A DNA stretch of 64,000 nt from Bradyrhizobium barranii subsp. apii (lineage in GTDB: Bacteria > Pseudomonadota > Alphaproteobacteria > Rhizobiales > Xanthobacteraceae): contig NZ_CP096255.1 of assembly GCF_011516635.5 (NCBI RefSeq), positions 8,939,501-9,003,500 on the forward strand, in the 5' to 3' direction. A program made the position numbers and the translations under genes. The notes beneath the pieces are model-generated. The model saw only the letters and a list, made by a program, of their open reading frames with translations. It had not been told where the DNA came from and did not search any database. Shown here in pieces: positions 39,125 to 47,716 of this stretch (its first letter is position 1; every line of letters starts with the position of its first letter).

Positions 39125-40711
39125 TTGCGCTATCTCTTCGATGAATACGTGCTCGACACGGATCGGCGCGAGCTGCATCGCGGGGCCGATGCTGTTTCCG
39201 TTGCGCCGCAGGTCTTCGACATTCTCGACTATCTGATCGGCAACAGGGAGCGTGTCGTCAGCAAAGACGACCTCATGAACGCGATCTGGAAGGGGCGCAT
39301 CGTATCGGAGGCCGCGCTTGCGACCCGCATCAATGGCGTCCGCACGGCAGTCGGCGATTGCGGGGAAGCGCAGCGCCTGATCAAGACGATCCCGCGCAAG
39401 GGCTTCCGTTTCGTCGGAGCCGTTCGGGAAGTACGGGAGCCGGATCCTTCAACCGTCCCTCACCGGTCAGAAGCGAGAGGAGCGGCCCTCCCGCTACCGG
39501 ATAAGCCCTCGATTGCCGTACTCCCTTTCGTCAGCCTCAGCTCCGATCCCGAACAGGAGTATTTCGCAGATGGCATCGTGGAGGAAATCACGATGGCTCT
39601 GGCTCATTTTCGCTGGCTGTTCGTGATCGCACGCAATTCGAGCTTTGCGTATAAGGGCCGGGTCGTTGACGTAAAGCAGGTCGGCCGCGAGCTTGGTGTC
39701 CGCTATGTCCTCGAAGGTAGCGTGCGCAAAGCCGGAAATCGCATTCGAATCGCGGGGCAGCTGATCGATGCCGAAACTGGAACGCATCTCTGGGCAGACC
39801 GCTTTGAGGGCCCGATCGAGGACATGTTCGATCTGCAGGACAATCTGACGTCCAGTGTCATAGGCGCAATCGCCCCGAGGCTGCAGCGTGAGGAAATCAA
39901 GCGGGCAAGGCGGAAGCCACCCGAAAATCTGGATGCGTATGATTATTATCTGCGCGGGCTGGCGAAATCCCGTTGGTCCAACAACGCAAACACCGAGGCG
40001 TTGCAGCTCTTTTGCAAGGCGACCGAACTCGACCCTCGACTGGCTTGTGGCTATGCCATGGCCGCCTGGTGCTATACCCGGCGCAAGGCGAACGGCTGGA
40101 TCAGCGATCCCGCGAACGAAATTGCGGAAGCCACCCGGCTGGCCCGGAAGGCCGTAGAACTGGGGGCAAATGATCCGGTTGCACTGTCCGTGGGTGGATA
40201 TGCGCTCGCCTTCATAGCCCACGAGTTCGACGACGCGGCTGCTTTCGTGGATCGAGCTTTGGCTGACAACCCTAACTTCGCGCAAGCCTGGGCCACCAGT
40301 GCCTGGCTGAGAGTTTGGAGGGGAGAGCCGGATCTCGCCCTCGAGCACTCCGCACATGCCGTGAGACTTAGTCCGCTCGATCCGCCCATGTACTACGACG
40401 CGCAGGGAGCCATGGCGTATGCGCATTTTCTGGCGGGCCGCTATGACGCGGCAGTATCATGCGCCGAGACCGCATTGCGTGGTCAGACGAGTTTCCTGCT
40501 CGTGACCTGCATTGCCGCAGCCAGCAACGCATTCGCCGGGCGGCGTGAACGAGCGCAACGATCCCTCCTGCAAGCCCTTGAATGCAATCCAGATCTTCGT
40601 GCCAATCTCGAGAATCTGGCACCGTTTCGCCGGGCAGATGACTTCGCGATCTTCGAGAAGGGTCTCTGCGAAGCGGGCCTTCCGGAAAAGCACGACGTTG
40701 GCCCCCCCTGA
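39125..40711 (+). CDS. Winged-helix regulator with TolB-like and TPR domains (paralogue 2)
   Basis: A 528-residue protein with the same layout as the one at 22.9 kb: an OmpR/CadC-like winged helix (RYLFDEYVLD to PRKGFRFVGAV), a TolB-N-like module (IAVLPFVSLSSDPEQEYFAD; YVLEGSVRKAGN) and a TPR half. It starts at TTG 39125 with GGGAG upstream. There is no membrane helix. Proteins with this composition may sense a ligand through the TolB/TPR part. It is followed, 97 bp past its stop, by a related truncated gene. The divergent DUF1127 gene shares its promoter region. Confidence 0.8.
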   Translation: MRYLFDEYVLDTDRRELHRGADAVSVAPQVFDILDYLIGNRERVVSKDDLMNAIWKGRIVSEAALATRINGVRTAVGDCGEAQRLIKTIPRKGFRFVGAVREVREPDPSTVPHRSEARGAALPLPDKPSIAVLPFVSLSSDPEQEYFADGIVEEITMALAHFRWLFVIARNSSFAYKGRVVDVKQVGRELGVRYVLEGSVRKAGNRIRIAGQLIDAETGTHLWADRFEGPIEDMFDLQDNLTSSVIGAIAPRLQREEIKRARRKPPENLDAYDYYLRGLAKSRWSNNANTEALQLFCKATELDPRLACGYAMAAWCYTRRKANGWISDPANEIAEATRLARKAVELGANDPVALSVGGYALAFIAHEFDDAAAFVDRALADNPNFAQAWATSAWLRVWRGEPDLALEHSAHAVRLSPLDPPMYYDAQGAMAYAHFLAGRYDAAVSCAETALRGQTSFLLVTCIAAASNAFAGRRERAQRSLLQALECNPDLRANLENLAPFRRADDFAIFEKGLCEAGLPEKHDVGPP

Positions 40712-40822
40712 CGGGGTGGACCAATGTTCGCGGCTTACATTTTCGGGAGCGAAGGCCTATTCTCCACGGATTATTGCTCCCGCGCCCTCGGAGAATAGAG
40801 GGCAGGCTTGGAGAATGGTGCC

Positions 40823-41938
40823 ATGCGCTATTTCTTCGAGGACTGTGCGTTGGACACCGAGCGGCGCGAATTGCGGCGCGGGCTCGATGTGGTGCCCACG
40901 ACACCCCAGGTTCTCGATCTGCTCGAACATCTGATCCGCAGCAGGGATCGCGTCGTCAGCAAGGACGATCTCGTCAACGCGATTTGGAATGGCCGGATCG
41001 TATCCGATGCGGCGCTCACGACCCGGCTGAACGCCGTCCGGCGCGCGATCGGTGACTCCGGTCAGCAACAACGTCTTATCAAGACATTTCCACGCAAGGG
41101 CTTTCGTTTCGTGGGCGCCGTGCACGATGAGGATCGGCAACCAGGAAGCACGGCAGCAGTTGCGATCCCGGTGGCCTCTGCAAACGCTGTTGGCGAACGG
41201 CGATCCGCAGGCTGGCTGGAGGACCTCAGGGGCCGTTTGAAGCTCGTCGGCAGCGTGCTGGCGTCGGTCGCCGCCATCGGCGCAATTGCCGGTGGCGTTG
41301 CCGGATACTGGAATGCCTGGAAGACAGTCCGTACCGACGCACAACGGGAAGCTCAAAATATCCCGGCACAACCGACAGTCAGGCCCGAGATCGCGCCTCG
41401 CCTCTCTCTCGTCGTGTTGCCCTTCGCCAGCCTCAACGACGGTCCGGCGCAGGACTCCTTTGCCGACTTGATCTCGACAGGCTTGACCACCGATCTCGCG
41501 CGAACGCCCGCCACTCTCGTTGTTGGACGCGACACCGCCTTGACCTACAAGAAGAATGTGGTCGATTTGCAGCAGCTCGGGACGGATCTCCGCGTCCGCT
41601 GGGCCGTGCGGGGCGCGGTGAGACGCAACGGAGACCAGGTGCGGGTCAACGTATCTCTGACCGACCTGCAGACCGCCCGTGACATCTGGTCGGATCGGTT
41701 CGACGGCGACCTCGCAAACCTGGCCGTCTTGCAGGATACCATCGCAGCGCGGCTTCTCTGCGTCGCACACTTGCACCTCCGTCAATATGAAGAAGCCCTC
41801 CAACAGTGCAGCCGCTCCCTCAATATGACCGGCACGGATTTTGAGGCCTACATGAGCCTGATCTCGGCGTACGGGTGGCCGGGGCAAATGCAACAGGCAC
41901 GCGGGGGCAGCGAAACTGCTGCACAAAACACCTCCTAA
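40823..41938 (+). CDS. Winged-helix regulator, TPR region largely deleted (paralogue 3)
   Basis: A 371-residue relative of the preceding gene. The winged helix (RYFFEDCALD to PRKGFRFVGAV) and TolB-N-like module (LVVLPFASLNDGPAQDSFAD) are intact. A membrane helix at about 135-157 (VLASVAAIGAIAGGVAG) makes this one CadC-like in topology. After LQDTIAARL the reading jumps to LCVAHLHLRQYEEALQQCSR, so most of the TPR half seen in its paralogues, about 150-180 residues, is missing without loss of frame. It may act as a membrane-bound sensor or be a decaying duplicate. Start at ATG 40823. Confidence 0.7.
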   Translation: MRYFFEDCALDTERRELRRGLDVVPTTPQVLDLLEHLIRSRDRVVSKDDLVNAIWNGRIVSDAALTTRLNAVRRAIGDSGQQQRLIKTFPRKGFRFVGAVHDEDRQPGSTAAVAIPVASANAVGERRSAGWLEDLRGRLKLVGSVLASVAAIGAIAGGVAGYWNAWKTVRTDAQREAQNIPAQPTVRPEIAPRLSLVVLPFASLNDGPAQDSFADLISTGLTTDLARTPATLVVGRDTALTYKKNVVDLQQLGTDLRVRWAVRGAVRRNGDQVRVNVSLTDLQTARDIWSDRFDGDLANLAVLQDTIAARLLCVAHLHLRQYEEALQQCSRSLNMTGTDFEAYMSLISAYGWPGQMQQARGGSETAAQNTS

Positions 41939-42098
41939 ATCGACGTTGCGGCGGCCCATGGCGCGTGCCGCTGCTCAAGGCAGCTGCAAGGTAACGAGCT
42001 CGATACCCGCGCATTGCGCGTAACCTTGCCCTCCGCCGACAGATGGGCCACCATCCCCGCGCGCGCCATCAACAAGAGCAAAAGCGCCGAGGAAACGC

Positions 42099-43319
42099 AT
42101 GAGCAAGCCGTCAGGGTTCGGCTATGGCTGGGTCGTTGTCGCCGCGGGAGCGCTGATGACCTGTGTCGGCTTCGGCACGATGCTGTCGCTTGCGGTCTTC
42201 CTGCAGCCGATCTCCGAAGCGATGGGCTGGTCACGCGCGGGCGTGTCGGCGGCGGCGACGCTGGATTTCCTCTGCATGGGCGTTGCCGCGTTCTTCTGGG
42301 GCACGCTGTCGGACCGGTTTGGCACGCGCATCGTGGTGCTCGCCGGAAGCCTGCTGCTGGGTCTCGGTCTCGTGACTGCGAGCCAGGCAACCAGCCTGTG
42401 GCAATTCCAGCTGTTCTTCGGCGTGCTGATCGGCGTCGCTGCCGGCAGCTTCTACGCGCCGATGATGGCGCTCGCGAGCGCCTGGATCGAGAAGAACCGC
42501 AGCCTCGCGGTGGCGCTGGTCTCCGCCGGCATGGGCGTGTCGCCGGTGACGATTGCGCCGACCGCAAGCTGGCTGATCTCGGCCTATGACTGGCGCACCG
42601 CGATGCTGGTGATTGGCTGTGCGGCGTGGGCGCTGCTGATCCCGGCCTGCTTCCTGGTGCGACCGGCGCCGCAAACGACTGGCCCGGCAAGCACCGACGC
42701 GGCACCGGAGATCGAGCTGACTGCGGCGCAGGCGCTGCGCACGCCGCAATTCATCGCGCTCGCAGCCGCGCATTTCGCCTGCTGCGCGGCGCATTCCGGT
42801 CCGATCTTTCACATGGTGTCCTATGCGATGGTGTGCGGCATCGCCCCGCTCACGGCGGTGACGGTCTACGGCGTCGCCGGCGTCTCCGGGCTCGGCGGGC
42901 GCCTGCTGCTGGGTGCGGCTGCCGATCGCATCGGCGCAAAGCCTGTGCTGGTCGGCGGCCTGTTCGTGCAGGCGATGTGCATCGCGACCTATCTCGCGGT
43001 GGCGCAGCTCGGCGAATTCTACGCGCTCTCGGTCGTGTTCGGCCTCGCCTATGGCGGGGTGATGCCGCTCTATGCGGTGCTGGTCCGCGAGTACTTCGGC
43101 GCGCGCATCATGGGCACCGTGTTCGGCGCAGTGTCGGCCTTTGCCAGCCTCGGCATGGCGCTGGGTCCGTGGGCCGGTGGGCTCGTGTTCGACAATTTCC
43201 AGCGCTACACATGGCTGCACGCCGGCTCCTTCGCGATCGGGCTTGCCGCCGTAGCAGTGGCGCTGAGCTTCCCGACCAAGCGCAGGCAAGCGCTCGACCT
43301 TGGCCGCGCTGCGGCCTGA
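42099..43319 (+). CDS. MFS transporter, 12 membrane helices
   Basis: A 406-residue major facilitator. About twelve hydrophobic segments are evident. The loop between helices 2 and 3 has GTLSDRFGTRIV, the MFS signature, echoed in the second half by GAAADRIGAKPV. It resembles the oxalate/formate and monocarboxylate branch of the superfamily, so a small organic acid is a plausible substrate. It stands alone, with no regulator or enzyme gene beside it that identifies the cargo. Confidence 0.85.
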   Translation: MSKPSGFGYGWVVVAAGALMTCVGFGTMLSLAVFLQPISEAMGWSRAGVSAAATLDFLCMGVAAFFWGTLSDRFGTRIVVLAGSLLLGLGLVTASQATSLWQFQLFFGVLIGVAAGSFYAPMMALASAWIEKNRSLAVALVSAGMGVSPVTIAPTASWLISAYDWRTAMLVIGCAAWALLIPACFLVRPAPQTTGPASTDAAPEIELTAAQALRTPQFIALAAAHFACCAAHSGPIFHMVSYAMVCGIAPLTAVTVYGVAGVSGLGGRLLLGAAADRIGAKPVLVGGLFVQAMCIATYLAVAQLGEFYALSVVFGLAYGGVMPLYAVLVREYFGARIMGTVFGAVSAFASLGMALGPWAGGLVFDNFQRYTWLHAGSFAIGLAAVAVALSFPTKRRQALDLGRAAA

Positions 43320-43449
43320 CGAGGCAACGCCCGCAGCGCCGATTGCACGTGACACCGACACGATCGAGCAGCAGATTCTACCTTTACGGGTATTTGCAAC
43401 CCCGCCTATAGTCGGCAGCGTTACGATGACCGGCGGGGAGGAACCTTAG

Positions 43450-45990
43450 ATGGCCCGCATCGCCCATATTTCAGACATTCATTTCGGAAGCACCTTCGAC
43501 GTCGATATCTGGAAGCGGATCCGCACCGAAATCATCGGGTTTGGTCCCAAGACCATCATTGCGTCGGGCGACTTTGTCGACCACCCCGCCCCCCTGCTGC
43601 TGCTCGCCGCCAAGAGCGAACTGGAGGATCTTTGCAAGGAGTGCGGTCCGGGCACCGAATTCTTCGTCGTGCCGGGAAATCACGACCTGCTCGACTTCGG
43701 CAACATCATTCACCCCTTCAGCCGGAAATGGTTCGACCGCGTGATGTTTCACGAGACAGCCAACCTTCGGAGCAAGCTCCAGTCGGGGCTCTCCTTCAGG
43801 TTGGGGCTCAACAACGAAACGCTGCGCTGGACGAAGCTTCCGCGCCTCAGACGAATGAGGCCACGGAACTGGCTCTGGGTTGAGACCTGGACCGACAAGT
43901 GCGACGGCCGCGTCCAGAGTTGCGACTATCGTCGCGCCCGCAGGCAATGGCCAACTCGCAGCATTCACGATCAGACATTGATCACATGCCTCGATTCCAA
44001 CAACCCGCTGCTTCGCCAATTTACCTTCGCGACCGGAGCGATCGGTGGAGGTCAGATCGACAGGATCGACACATCCGACGTCCTCGATGCCTGCCCCTGC
44101 TGCGGAGCGCGCGAGAATGGCCCGGCAGCCAATGGCGGCAAGCTGCTGAAAATCGCCGTCCTGCATCATCACCCGATGCCGATCGCTCTTCGCGACAAGT
44201 CGGTGGTTCGCCGGGGAAAGGAAGCAAAGCTCGAACCTTTCCTGATCCTGAAGAACGGCGGCGACCTCATCCACGAGCTGCAACGTCAGAGATTCGACCT
44301 GATCCTGCACGGTCACAAGCATCTTCAGCAATTTGCCCGCGTCGAGCTGCGCGCCGACGATGCGAAAGGCCATCCCGTCCTCGTCCTAGCCGGCGGCAGC
44401 ACCGCCAAGCAGGACGAGTCGCCGTCCGACAACACCCTTCGCAGCATCGAGACCGAGCCCAACGGCCGGTTGACGATACAGACGTTTCTGGAGGGCGTCA
44501 GGCACCCCGATCGGAAGTATCGCGAACCGATCGACATGCTCAAGCGCCGTGCCTTTGCACGCTCGGTCGAACGAACGATGATTGCCGCGGACGAGTGGAT
44601 CTCGGAACTGGAGATCGACGAGGTGGGTCACCTGCGCAGTCTCGACAAGACCTCGCAATTGAGGGTGCTCGACAACGCCATGGTCCTGCCGGGCATCGTT
44701 TCGCACGTCACTCTTGCGCCTCACGATACGCGGCTGGACGTCCAGGTCGAGGAAGGCAGCGATGCCGTCAGCCTGTGCTGGCGCGACGACAACAAGACGA
44801 ATTATGCCCTGGACGCGCCCGATCTTCCGGCAGACTGCTTCTATTGGGTGAACTTCCAGGAGCCGCTCCGCAACGGCTCACAGCCCCTTACTTTTGCCCT
44901 TCGCGAGGCCGCCGCTAACAGCATCGCAATGAGCCTGTGGGAGGTCGAGCAGCGGTCGCGCGGTCAGGGCTACAGTTTGAGCAATCCCGACTACGGCTTC
45001 GAAGAAGTTGGCTCTCACATCAGCTATCCCGTCGAGAAATTGACCATGCGGGTGACGTTTCCGCCGCAACTCGACGGCATCACGCCAAGGCCGCGCTGTC
45101 GCCGGCACCCTGCGATTCCGGATTTTCCACTCGAGTACCTGCCGGAACACCGAGCGAGGCGTAGACAGCCTCCAGTGCAGTATGTGCCCGACAACGATCT
45201 CGCGAAAGAAGAAGCCCGAGAGCTGACCTATAAAACGGAAAGCCGGACCTGGGTCCTGGAGATTGATCATCCGATCCCGGGATGCACTTACAGCCTGCAA
45301 TGGAGTGTGCCCGATCCTCGCGCCCACAAGAGGATTTGCGCACGCACCGTCGCCTATCGAAAGATGCTCGCCCGCCTGCTCGACGGCTCTTGCGAACCAA
45401 ACATCGTCACAAAGTGCCAGAGCCGCTTCGACCAGCTGGCGCGAATTCTCATGGCGCGCTTCAAGGTGGGTTTCGACCAGGGCGAGCGGCAGACCGCTTT
45501 CCTGATGCTGTACGATTCAGACCAGATCCGGCTGCGGCCCGCGCTCACGAACGGGCCCATACCGGCCGACAAAACGTACGACGTGCCGCTCGGAGGCGGG
45601 GTCGCCGGAGCCGCATTCCTGCAGCGTCAAATCATCGCCTGGAAGAACGACCCGAAGAGCAAATCCCTGATCAGGCCGGCATCGTCGGGCGCACTCAACT
45701 CGAAATGGGTGCTTGCGCTGCCGGTGTTTCACCAGGGGGGCCCCGATGCCACGGGCGGCGAGCTCGATACCGAGCCGGGGGCCGTACTCGGCGTCATCAC
45801 GCTGGGCTCCGATAACGAGGCATCAAATATCAGCGATTGCGAACCCAATGAGAGCGACGAAAACGACACTAGTGGTGAGGAAATCGGGCAAGAGGCACAA
45901 AAGCTGGCCCAACAATGCGTTTTCGACATGCTTCAGATTATTGGACAGGCGGGCGGCCACGCCGATCCCGTAGTTCCCACGGTTCCCTGA
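43450..45990 (+). CDS. Metallophosphoesterase with central insert and C-terminal GAF-like domain
   Basis: An 846-residue protein. The calcineurin-like core is complete: D9 and H11 in ISDIHFG, D41 in GDFVD, N77-H78 in GNHD, H239-H241 in HHHP and H287/H289 in HGHKH. An insert of about 140 residues between the third and fourth motifs carries a zinc-knuckle-like CPCCG (215-219). The middle (about 350-630) is unassigned and probably beta-rich. Residues about 645-800 look like a GAF domain (LGGGVAGAAFLQRQIIAW; VLGVITLGS). The C-terminus is acidic and Ser-rich. It should be a cytosolic metal-dependent phosphodiesterase or nuclease under control of a bound small molecule. A 59-residue ORF follows, 90 bp on. 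Confidence 0.75.
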   Translation: MARIAHISDIHFGSTFDVDIWKRIRTEIIGFGPKTIIASGDFVDHPAPLLLLAAKSELEDLCKECGPGTEFFVVPGNHDLLDFGNIIHPFSRKWFDRVMFHETANLRSKLQSGLSFRLGLNNETLRWTKLPRLRRMRPRNWLWVETWTDKCDGRVQSCDYRRARRQWPTRSIHDQTLITCLDSNNPLLRQFTFATGAIGGGQIDRIDTSDVLDACPCCGARENGPAANGGKLLKIAVLHHHPMPIALRDKSVVRRGKEAKLEPFLILKNGGDLIHELQRQRFDLILHGHKHLQQFARVELRADDAKGHPVLVLAGGSTAKQDESPSDNTLRSIETEPNGRLTIQTFLEGVRHPDRKYREPIDMLKRRAFARSVERTMIAADEWISELEIDEVGHLRSLDKTSQLRVLDNAMVLPGIVSHVTLAPHDTRLDVQVEEGSDAVSLCWRDDNKTNYALDAPDLPADCFYWVNFQEPLRNGSQPLTFALREAAANSIAMSLWEVEQRSRGQGYSLSNPDYGFEEVGSHISYPVEKLTMRVTFPPQLDGITPRPRCRRHPAIPDFPLEYLPEHRARRRQPPVQYVPDNDLAKEEARELTYKTESRTWVLEIDHPIPGCTYSLQWSVPDPRAHKRICARTVAYRKMLARLLDGSCEPNIVTKCQSRFDQLARILMARFKVGFDQGERQTAFLMLYDSDQIRLRPALTNGPIPADKTYDVPLGGGVAGAAFLQRQIIAWKNDPKSKSLIRPASSGALNSKWVLALPVFHQGGPDATGGELDTEPGAVLGVITLGSDNEASNISDCEPNESDENDTSGEEIGQEAQKLAQQCVFDMLQIIGQAGGHADPVVPTVP

Positions 45991-46080
45991 TGGACGGCCA
46001 GTCTTGAAGGTGAGCCGCAGTTGGACTAGGATATTTAACGATTTCGCTGCAAGAACAAACCTCTAGACGGAGATTGCCAG

Positions 46081-46260
46081 ATGCGGATCGCAAACAATGT
46101 GGTCGTGCATAATCCCGAAACGAGCCTCGGGAAGATCGATGCCGATCGCTTGCGCTCGCATGGTTGGCCCGACGAGGTCGTTCAGCAGCAGCAGCAACGC
46201 GAGCAAATGTCTCACGACACCGCAGCGCCAGCGCCCGCCGCAGTAACGAGCAGCGACTAG
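46081..46260 (+). CDS. Small 59-residue ORF downstream of the phosphoesterase
   Basis: ATG 46081 to TAG 46260 encodes 59 residues, starting MRIANNVVVHNPETSLGKID. A short poly-Gln tract (VVQQQQQREQ) follows, then an Ala-Pro-rich end. GGAG lies eight bases upstream. It lacks a signal peptide or membrane segment. Position suggests a transcript shared with the phosphoesterase-GAF gene, for which it could be a partner or inhibitor; that is inference. No family recognised. Confidence 0.5.
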   Translation: MRIANNVVVHNPETSLGKIDADRLRSHGWPDEVVQQQQQREQMSHDTAAPAPAAVTSSD

Positions 46261-46357
46261 GCGTCCTCCGGGCGAGGCGCTTCACAAGCTTGATCCTCAT
46301 CATCGAATAGACCACCATGGCTTCCATACCGCTTGCGACAAAGCGGCGAGGAAGCGC

Positions 46358-47509
46358 ATGAATGTGACTCCCTGCCTGGGTCTGATCGAACGGGCGCAAG
46401 CTATTGCACCCCTGATTGCGCGTGAGGCCGATGACATCGAACGGGGACGCAAGCTCACTGCACCCGTCGTCTCCGCGCTGATCGAGAACGGGTTCTATCG
46501 CGCGCTGCTACCACAAAGTCTCGGCGGTGCGGAAGCCCCCATCGAAACCTTCATGCAGATGCAGGCGGAGATCGCGAAGGCGGATGCCTCGACGGCCTGG
46601 TGCCTCGGCCAATGCAGCGTCTGCGCGATGATCGCAGCTTCGCTCGATCCCGGCACCGCGCACGAGATCTTCGACACACCGCCCGGCATCCTTGCCTGGG
46701 GCGCGATCGCGCATGAGGCGCGTGCGGTCGAGGGTGGCTATCGCGTCACGGCGCGCTGGGATTTTGCCTCGGGCTCGCGGCAGGCGAGCTGGCTGGGGGC
46801 GCATGTCCGCATCGTCGGAGCCGACGGGACGCCGCGCAAAAATTCCGACGGCTCGCCGGAGGTTCGCACCATCCTGTTTCCGGTTTCGAGCGCGGTGCTG
46901 CATGACGTCTGGCAGGCGATCGGGCTCGCCGGCACGGGCACGGATTCCTATGAGGTGAGCGACCTCTTCATCCCCGAGCGCTTCACCGCGTTCCGCGACG
47001 TGCCGTCCGCGCTGCGCGAGACGGGTCCGCTCTACAGGATCGGCACCGGATCGACCTTCAGCCTCGGGTTTGCCGCGGTCTCGCTGGGCGTCGCGCGCGC
47101 GACGCTGGATGCCGCCATCGCTTTGTCGCGGGCAAAGCACCAGTCGCTGGCAGCGAGCGCCATGCGCGACGACCAGGCGGTCCAGGGCCTGATCGGCCGC
47201 ACCGAGGGCGACTTACGCGCTGCGCGCGCCTATCTCTATGCGACGGCGAATGCGATGTGGCGCGACCTCTGCGCGACCGGCCAATTCAGCCCGGCGCATC
47301 GCAGCGCCGTTCGCCTCGCCGCGACCTGGACCATCCATCAATCGGCCAAGGTGGTCGACGCCGCCTATCACATGGCCGGCGCGACTGCGGTGTTCCGCAG
47401 CAATCCGTTCGAACGGCGCTTTCGCGACATGCACGCGATCGCGCAGCAGATCCAGGCGCGGGATACGCATTATGAGGATGTGGGGAAGGCGATTTTGGCG
47501 GAGGGGTGA
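46358..47509 (+). CDS. Acyl-CoA dehydrogenase-fold flavin monooxygenase (group D type)
   Basis: A 383-residue protein with the acyl-CoA dehydrogenase fold. N-terminal helices (ALIENGFYRALLPQSLGGAE) are followed by a beta domain (GYRVTARWDFASGS) and a C-terminal helical bundle (SAVRLAATWTIHQSAKVVDA, then GATAVFRSNPFERRFRDMHA). The C-terminal NPFERRFRD motif and lack of a clear catalytic Glu point to the HpaB/DszC/HsaA-like group D monooxygenases, which use reduced FMN from a separate reductase. No reductase gene is nearby. The aromatic or sulphur substrate is unknown. Confidence 0.8.
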   Translation: MNVTPCLGLIERAQAIAPLIAREADDIERGRKLTAPVVSALIENGFYRALLPQSLGGAEAPIETFMQMQAEIAKADASTAWCLGQCSVCAMIAASLDPGTAHEIFDTPPGILAWGAIAHEARAVEGGYRVTARWDFASGSRQASWLGAHVRIVGADGTPRKNSDGSPEVRTILFPVSSAVLHDVWQAIGLAGTGTDSYEVSDLFIPERFTAFRDVPSALRETGPLYRIGTGSTFSLGFAAVSLGVARATLDAAIALSRAKHQSLAASAMRDDQAVQGLIGRTEGDLRAARAYLYATANAMWRDLCATGQFSPAHRSAVRLAATWTIHQSAKVVDAAYHMAGATAVFRSNPFERRFRDMHAIAQQIQARDTHYEDVGKAILAEG

Positions 47510-47535
47510 TGGGCAGCAGCCGCGATGAGGCTGCA

Positions 47536-47705
47536 CTCCCTCGCCCCGTTCTTACGGGGCCGCGACGAGCTTCGCTCGCGCTGAGAGGGTTGGGATGAGG
47601 GGCATCTCTCCACACGGGCGGTCGTTGAAGGACCTGTCCCCCCTCACCCGGAATCCGCGCTACGCGCGCATCCCGACCTCTCCCCGCAAGCGGGGCGAGG
47701 TAAGG
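47536..47705. repeat. Palindromic intergenic repeat
   Basis: Left arm CTCCCTCGCCCCGTTCTTAC then GGGG (47536-47559) and right arm CCCCGCAAGCGGGGCGAGGT (from 47682) are imperfect inverted copies about 120 bp apart. It lies between two convergent genes. The arm sequence differs from the other palindromic families here. Confidence 0.65.
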
Positions 47706-47716
47706 GGCAGCCCGCC

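Noticed and set aside
47536..47705. CRISPR-like repeat spacing
   Set aside because: Only two inverted arms are present, not a series of direct repeats with spacers.
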